A stretch of DNA of 64,000 nucleotides from JBOGVZ01 sp050692985 (GTDB lineage Bacteria > Actinomycetota > UBA4738 > CALAEC01), in NCBI GenBank assembly GCA_050692985.1, contig JBOGVZ010000059.1:1-64000 (forward strand), read 5' to 3'. The translations under genes were made by a program, and so were the position numbers. Below are positions 59,482 to 64,000 of this stretch, one piece after another. Position 1 is the stretch's first letter, and each line of letters begins with the position of its first letter. The notes beneath the pieces are model-generated. The model did no database searches, was not told the origin of the DNA, and saw only the letters and a list, made by a program, of their open reading frames with translations.

Positions 59482-60533
59482 CCAGCGTGCTGATCGCCGC
59501 GGCCGTGGGGCTGCTCTCCACGCTGCTGTTCACCCCGGCGGCCATCCGGGTGTTCCGGGTCCTGGGATGGGGCCAGCGGGTCCGCGAGCCCGGCCCCCAT
59601 TACCCCCAGCACCAGGAGAAGATGGGCACCCCCACCATGGGCGGGTTGGTGATCGTGGGGGCGATGGGGTTCGCCTACCTGGCCACGGGCCTGGCGTTCG
59701 GGCGCCTGACCGTGACCGGGGTGCTGGTCATGGGGGTGGCAGGGGCCCTGGCCCTGCTCGGGTTCGCCGACGACCTGCTCAAGGTGCGGCGGCGGCAGTC
59801 GCTCGGTCTGGGCAAGACGGCCAAGATCGCCGGCCAGGCCGTGGTGGCGCTGCTCTTCGCCCTGGCCCTGACCCGGCTGACGGGGGCATCGACCGATCTG
59901 TCCTTCATCCGGGAGACTGGCATCAACCTGGGCATCGCGTACTTCGTGTGGGTGTTCATCATGCTGGCAGCCACGTCGAACGCGGTGAACCTGACCGACG
60001 GCCTGGACGGCCTGGCGTCGGGCTCGGCCGCCATGGTCATGGCCGCGTACGTGATCATCGCGTTCTGGCAGTTCCGACACACGTGCGGCGCCCTGGCCAC
60101 GCCGGGGTGCTACAACGTCGACCTTCAGACATCCCTGGACCTGGCCATCCTGGCGGCCGCGGCCATGGGGGCCGTGGCCGGGTTCCTGTGGTGGAACGCG
60201 GCCCCGGCGAAGATCTTCATGGGCGACACCGGATCGCTGGCGCTGGGCGGGCTCATCGCCGCCCTGGCCATCGCCACCAACACCCAGCTCCTGCTGATCA
60301 TCCTGGGCGGGCTGTACGTGCTGGAGACGGCCTCGGTGATGCTTCAGGTCGTCTCGTTCCGGGTCTTCGGCCGCCGGCTGTTCCGCATGGCGCCGATCCA
60401 CCACCACTTCGAGGTCCTGGGGTGGCACGAGTTCACCGTGATCGTTCGGTTCTGGATCGTCGCCGGGCTGGCGGTAGTGTTCGGGCTGGGCCTGTACTAC
60501 GCCGACTTCCTGGCCCGCGGGGGGGTGACCTAG
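59478..60533 (+). CDS. mraY: Phospho-MurNAc-pentapeptide transferase MraY
   Basis: 351 residues, ten helices. Signatures: KMGTPTMGGLVI, GFADDLLKV (the Asp pair that coordinates Mg), NLTDGLDGLASG, KIFMGDTGSLALGG and MAPIHHHFEVLGW. It transfers phospho-MurNAc-pentapeptide to undecaprenyl phosphate to give lipid I at the inner face of the membrane. Confidence 0.97.
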   Translation: MTSVLIAAAVGLLSTLLFTPAAIRVFRVLGWGQRVREPGPHYPQHQEKMGTPTMGGLVIVGAMGFAYLATGLAFGRLTVTGVLVMGVAGALALLGFADDLLKVRRRQSLGLGKTAKIAGQAVVALLFALALTRLTGASTDLSFIRETGINLGIAYFVWVFIMLAATSNAVNLTDGLDGLASGSAAMVMAAYVIIAFWQFRHTCGALATPGCYNVDLQTSLDLAILAAAAMGAVAGFLWWNAAPAKIFMGDTGSLALGGLIAALAIATNTQLLLIILGGLYVLETASVMLQVVSFRVFGRRLFRMAPIHHHFEVLGWHEFTVIVRFWIVAGLAVVFGLGLYYADFLARGGVT

Positions 60534-61879
60534 TGGAGGTCGCCGGCGCCCGGGTGGTGGTGGTCGGTGCGGGCGCCAGCGGTGTGGCCGCCGCCCGCGT
60601 CCTGGTGGAGCGAGGAGCGTCGGTGCGGATCACCGAGGCCCGGCCCATCGGTGAGGTCGCCGACCTGGCCGGGCAGGCCGAGCTGGCCGGGGCCGAGGTG
60701 CTGGCCGGTGGACATGAGCCCGGCCACCTGGAGGGGGCTACCCTGGTGGTGACCAGCCCCGGTGTCCCCGAGGGGGCGGAGGTGCTGCGGTGGGCCCGGC
60801 AGCGCCGGCTCCGGGTGTGGAGCGAGCTGGAGCTGGGCGCCCGGCTGGTCCGGTGCCCCTTCGTGGCGGTGACCGGGACGAACGGCAAGACCACCACCAC
60901 CGAGATGGTGGCTGCCGCCATGCGTGCCTCCGGCCTGGACGCCATCGCCTGCGGCAACGTGGGCTACCCGTTCTCCGCGGCGGCGGTGGAGGGCCACGAG
61001 GCCTTGGCCGTCGAGGCCTCGTCGTTCCAGCTGCGGTTCCACCGGACCTTCCGCCCCCGGGTCTCCGTCCTGCTGAACCTGGCCCCTGACCACCTCGACT
61101 GGCACGGTTCCCTGGACCGCTACCGGGCGGCCAAACGGCGCGTCTTCGAGCTCCAGGGAGCGGGGGACACCCACGTGGGGAACCGCGACGATGCCCACGC
61201 CTCGGCCCTGTCTCGGGAAGCGCCCTGCGCCGTGGTGTGGTTCACGCTGGGTCCACCCCGAGATGGCGAGGTGGGGTACGAGGACCAGGAGCTCGTGGCC
61301 CGGGTGGGCGGTTGGCACTCGGTGGGCCGGGTGGCCTCGGTGGCGCCGTCGCACTTGGCCGACGCGGCCGCGGCCACGGCGGCCGCCCTGGCCTTCGGCC
61401 TGGATGCCGGCGCGGTGGGCCGGGCGGTGACGACGTTCGCCCCGCTGCCACACCGGGGGGCGGAGGTGGCCCGGGTGGGGGGGATCCGGTTCGTCGACGA
61501 TTCGAAAGCCACCAACCCGCACGCGGCCCTGGCCGCGGTGGGCTCCCTGGACGACGTCGTGCTGGTGGCGGGCGGGCGCAGCAAGGGCATCGATCTCTCG
61601 CCGATGGCTGCCGTCATCCCCAAGCTCGCCGCCGCCGTGGTCCTGGGCGAGGCGGCCGAGGAGCTGGCCGAGGTGTTCCGCGACCGGATCCCCGTCCGCC
61701 GGGCCGCCTCGATCGAGGAGGCCACCACGGAGGCGTATCGCCTGTCGCCGCCGGGCGGCACCGTGGTGCTGGCTCCGGCCTGCGCCAGCCAGGACATGTT
61801 CCGCGACTACCGGGAGCGCGGTGATCGGTTCGCCGCCGCCGCCCGGCGCCTGGAGGAAGAGGTCAACAGCCGTGCCTAG
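60533..61879 (+). CDS. murD: UDP-MurNAc-L-Ala:D-Glu ligase MurD
   Basis: 448 residues. N-terminal Rossmann-like domain (VVVVGAGASGVAAARVLV), ATP loop VAVTGTNGKTTTTEM, EASSFQL, LNLAPDHLDWHG, and FVDDSKATNPHAALAAV followed by LVAGGRSKGIDL in the C-terminal domain. It adds D-Glu to UDP-MurNAc-L-Ala. The GTG shares a base with the mraY stop (TAGTG). Its gene end overlaps ftsW by eight bases. Confidence 0.95.
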   Translation: MEVAGARVVVVGAGASGVAAARVLVERGASVRITEARPIGEVADLAGQAELAGAEVLAGGHEPGHLEGATLVVTSPGVPEGAEVLRWARQRRLRVWSELELGARLVRCPFVAVTGTNGKTTTTEMVAAAMRASGLDAIACGNVGYPFSAAAVEGHEALAVEASSFQLRFHRTFRPRVSVLLNLAPDHLDWHGSLDRYRAAKRRVFELQGAGDTHVGNRDDAHASALSREAPCAVVWFTLGPPRDGEVGYEDQELVARVGGWHSVGRVASVAPSHLADAAAATAAALAFGLDAGAVGRAVTTFAPLPHRGAEVARVGGIRFVDDSKATNPHAALAAVGSLDDVVLVAGGRSKGIDLSPMAAVIPKLAAAVVLGEAAEELAEVFRDRIPVRRAASIEEATTEAYRLSPPGGTVVLAPACASQDMFRDYRERGDRFAAAARRLEEEVNSRA

Positions 61880-63059
61880 CGCCACGGCCCGCCGGTCACG
61901 TCCGGCGCACCTGCGACTGGTCATCCACCACGAGCCCACGCCGAGGTCCTCGGTCCCCGATCGAACGGTCCCTGCGCTGCTGTTCTCGACCGTCGCGCTG
62001 ACGATGATCGGCCTCATCATGGTCCTGTCCGCCTCGTCGGTCTCGGCGTACGCGAAGTACGGGTCGAGCTTCCTGTTCTTCCAGCGACAGGCGGCCTACG
62101 CGGCGGTCGGGGCCGCGGCCATGTGGCTCACGGCCAGGATGCGGTACTGGGCCTGGGCCCGCCTGTGCGTCCCGCTGCTGGCGCTCACCGTGGCGCTCCT
62201 GGCCCTGGTGCTGCATCCCTCCTTCGGCACCGTGGCGGGCGGTTCCGCCAGGTGGATCGAGGTGGGACCGGTGACGATCCAGCCATCCGAGCTGGCCAAG
62301 CTCGCCGTGCTGACGTTCGCGGCCACGCTCCTGGCTCGCCGGTGGAAGCGACTGGCCGACGTGCGATCCCTGACGCTCCCGCTGGTCCCGGTGGTGGGGT
62401 TGGTGTCGATCCTGATCCTGCTCCAGCCCGACATGGGGACCGCGGTCATCATCCTGACCTCGGTGCTCGTCCTGGCCTTCACGGCCGGCGCCCGGATGAA
62501 GCACCTGGCGGTGGGAACGGCGGCCCTGGGAACCGTGGGGTTCGGGCTCATGTACGTCGCCGGCTACCGGTGGGCCCGGTTCCTGTCCTTCCTCGACCCC
62601 TGGGAGGACCGCCTGGGCCACGGGTGGCACACGATCCAATCGCTCATCGCACTGGGCTCCGGCGGGCCGCTGGGCGTGGGGCTGGGCGCCAGCAGACAGA
62701 AGTGGTCGTACGTGCCGAACGCCCACACCGACTTCATCTTCTCCATCATCGGCGAGGAGCTCGGCGTGGTGGGAGCCGTGGCCGTCCTGCTGCTGTTCGG
62801 TCTGCTCGTGTTCGCGGGCATCCGCATCGCCGTCGGGGCCCCCGACGCGTTCGGGCGGCTGCTGGCTGCGGGGATCACCGGGTGGCTGGGCCTCCAGGCG
62901 CTGGTGAACCTGGGGGCCGTGACCGGGCTGCTGCCGATCACCGGCGTTCCGCTCCCCTTGGTCTCGTTCGGCGGGTCGTCACTGGTGGTATCGATGGCCG
63001 CCATCGGCATCCTGATCTCGATCGGCCGCCGTGCCTCCCGTCCCTCGGCACGGGGCTGA
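61872..63059 (+). CDS. ftsW: Septal glycosyltransferase FtsW (SEDS family)
   Basis: 395 residues, ten helices after a 45-residue basic cytoplasmic N terminus. SEDS markers: GGSARWIEVGPVTIQPSELA, LQPDMGTAVIIL, SFLDPWEDRLGHGWHTIQSL, VPNAHTDFIFSIIGEELG and PLPLVSFGGSSL. It polymerises lipid II into septal glycan strands with FtsI. GTG 61872 overlaps the murD stop. Confidence 0.95.
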   Translation: MPSATARRSRPAHLRLVIHHEPTPRSSVPDRTVPALLFSTVALTMIGLIMVLSASSVSAYAKYGSSFLFFQRQAAYAAVGAAAMWLTARMRYWAWARLCVPLLALTVALLALVLHPSFGTVAGGSARWIEVGPVTIQPSELAKLAVLTFAATLLARRWKRLADVRSLTLPLVPVVGLVSILILLQPDMGTAVIILTSVLVLAFTAGARMKHLAVGTAALGTVGFGLMYVAGYRWARFLSFLDPWEDRLGHGWHTIQSLIALGSGGPLGVGLGASRQKWSYVPNAHTDFIFSIIGEELGVVGAVAVLLLFGLLVFAGIRIAVGAPDAFGRLLAAGITGWLGLQALVNLGAVTGLLPITGVPLPLVSFGGSSLVVSMAAIGILISIGRRASRPSARG

Positions 63060-63063
63060 GCCC

Positions 63064-64000
63064 GTGCGGGTGGTGATCGGCGCCGGGGGGACCGCGGGGC
63101 ACGTGTTCCCCGCGCTGGCCACGGCGATCCGCTTGCGCGAGCGCTTGGGAGCGGACGTGAGGTTCGTCGGACGGGCGGACGGCCAGGAGTCCACCCTGGT
63201 CCCGGCGGCGGGGTTCCCGCTCGACACGGTGGAGGCCGTGCCGTTCGCCCGGAGGCTGTCGCCGGCGACGCTCCGCGCCCCGCTGGTGGCGTTGCGGGCG
63301 GGCCGTCGGTGCCGAGCCTTCGTGCGGGAGGCCGACGTCGTGCTGGGGATGGGTGGGTACGTGAGTGTCCCGGTCTCGCTGGCGGCCCGGCGAGAGCGGG
63401 TGCCGCTGGTGCTCCACGAGCAGAACGCCGCTCCCGGCCTGGCGAACCGGGTGGCCGCCCGGTGGGCGCGCGCCGTGGCCGTGTCCTTCGAGGATTCGGC
63501 GGGGCGCTTCCCCCGGCGAGCCCCGACCGTGGTGACGGGGAACCCGGTCCGGGAAGCGATCGTCCGGGTGCGCGCCACCCGAGACGCCCTGCGGGACGAG
63601 GCGGTGCGAACGCTCGACCTCGATCCGGGGCGGCGGACCGTGGTCGTGTTCGGTGGGAGCCAGGGAGCCCGCCGCCTCAATCGGGCCGCGGTGGGGGCGG
63701 CCGGCCCGGTGGTGCACGGAGCCGACCTGCAGCTCGTGCTGCTCACGGGCCCGGCCCTTCATCCGGAGGTGGAGCGCGCCCTGGCGGGCGCCGACCACGT
63801 GCGGGCGGTGCCGTTCCTCGAGAGGATGGAGCTGGCCTACGCGGCGGCCGATCTCCTGGTGTGCCGGGCCGGAGCCACCACGGTGGCGGAGCTGACGGTG
63901 TGCGGCCTCCCCGCGATCCTGGTGCCGTATCCGCACGCCACCGGGAAGCACCAGGAGGCCAACGCTCGGGCGATCGTCCGGGCCGGGGGCGCCGAGATCC
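63064..64000 (+). CDS. murG: Lipid II synthase MurG, cut by the window edge
   Basis: First 312 residues; the 3' end is outside the window. GT-B fold: VVIGAGGTAGHVFPALA binds the diphosphate-lipid acceptor, GMGGYVSVPVSLAAR and LHEQNAAPGLANR follow. In the donor domain FGGSQGARRLNRA and CRAGATTVAEL with PYPHATGKHQEANA bind UDP-GlcNAc. It adds GlcNAc to lipid I. The GTG starts four bases after the ftsW stop. No stop codon is reached. Confidence 0.95.
   Translation, partial: MRVVIGAGGTAGHVFPALATAIRLRERLGADVRFVGRADGQESTLVPAAGFPLDTVEAVPFARRLSPATLRAPLVALRAGRRCRAFVREADVVLGMGGYVSVPVSLAARRERVPLVLHEQNAAPGLANRVAARWARAVAVSFEDSAGRFPRRAPTVVTGNPVREAIVRVRATRDALRDEAVRTLDLDPGRRTVVVFGGSQGARRLNRAAVGAAGPVVHGADLQLVLLTGPALHPEVERALAGADHVRAVPFLERMELAYAAADLLVCRAGATTVAELTVCGLPAILVPYPHATGKHQEANARAIVRAGGAEI

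Noticed and set aside
1..64000. tRNA, rRNA, insertion sequences, integrases and att sites
   Set aside because: None were recognised on reading either strand; no transposase or integrase motif and no cloverleaf-like segment was seen, though a covariance-model scan was not possible.

Overview
The window is GC-rich, gene-dense bacterial DNA that reads as an actinobacterium. The evidence is: a division/cell-wall (dcw) cluster running mraZ-rsmH-ftsL-ftsI-murE-murF-mraY-murD-ftsW-murG; a MurE with the DNPR motif of meso-diaminopimelate enzymes; a PknB-type kinase with PASTA repeats; DUF3040 and DUF6504 proteins; DnaE2 under SOS boxes of the TCGAAC-N4-GTTCGA type; many GTG starts; and many genes whose start codon lies 6-9 bases after a TANNNT -10 element (leaderless transcripts). 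No 16S rRNA or tRNA gene was seen, so the lineage cannot be placed further.

Layout. 1-8.6 kb holds housekeeping genes: 6-phosphofructokinase, a 56-residue zinc-ribbon protein, a threonine-dehydratase-like enzyme, threonine aldolase, a frameshifted endonuclease IV, a PASTA kinase and two membrane proteins. A tandem repeat follows at 8571-8866. 8.9-38.9 kb is a cell-surface glycan region: UDP-sulfoquinovose synthase, four glycosyltransferases, a pyruvyltransferase-like protein, a sulfotransferase, three related polytopic membrane proteins, a YraQ/TIGR03943 pair, a Tat-exported phosphoesterase, and six related phosphatase-superfamily proteins, five of them clear lipoproteins. 39.7-46.7 kb holds an SOS-controlled dnaE2-MFS-dinB operon, a DUF3040 protein and a MerR regulator. 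46.7-51.2 kb is a MoxR-DUF58-transglutaminase operon on the minus strand. 51.3-64 kb holds a crotonase, an HNH protein and the dcw cluster, with murG running off the right edge.

The most unusual content is the six-member phosphatase family (11186-34057). Its members align with PafA-like alkaline phosphatases, but the domain order is circularly permuted. The segment that is C-terminal in PafA (the ..GY..RSGDI.. stretch, the TTH zinc ligand, and the D(L/I)APT helix) sits at the N terminus, directly after the lipobox. The PafA N-terminal half (metal Asp, Thr nucleophile) follows it, and the D..GH and ADHG ligands come last. Four members keep every metal ligand and the Thr. One has Ser for Thr. 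One has lost nearly all catalytic residues while remaining in an operon with the YraQ/TIGR03943 pair. The family lies among genes for a probably sulfonated, sulfated or pyruvylated surface polymer, so a role in making or trimming that polymer is a reasonable inference, not a demonstrated one.

Other notable structures: one copy of the 8.6-kb repeat lies in frame inside dnaE2; two divergent gene pairs share a symmetric 7-bp -10 element; the mraZ promoter carries three GTGG boxes exactly 11 bp apart; and two genes carry apparent single-base frameshifts that may be real or assembly errors.
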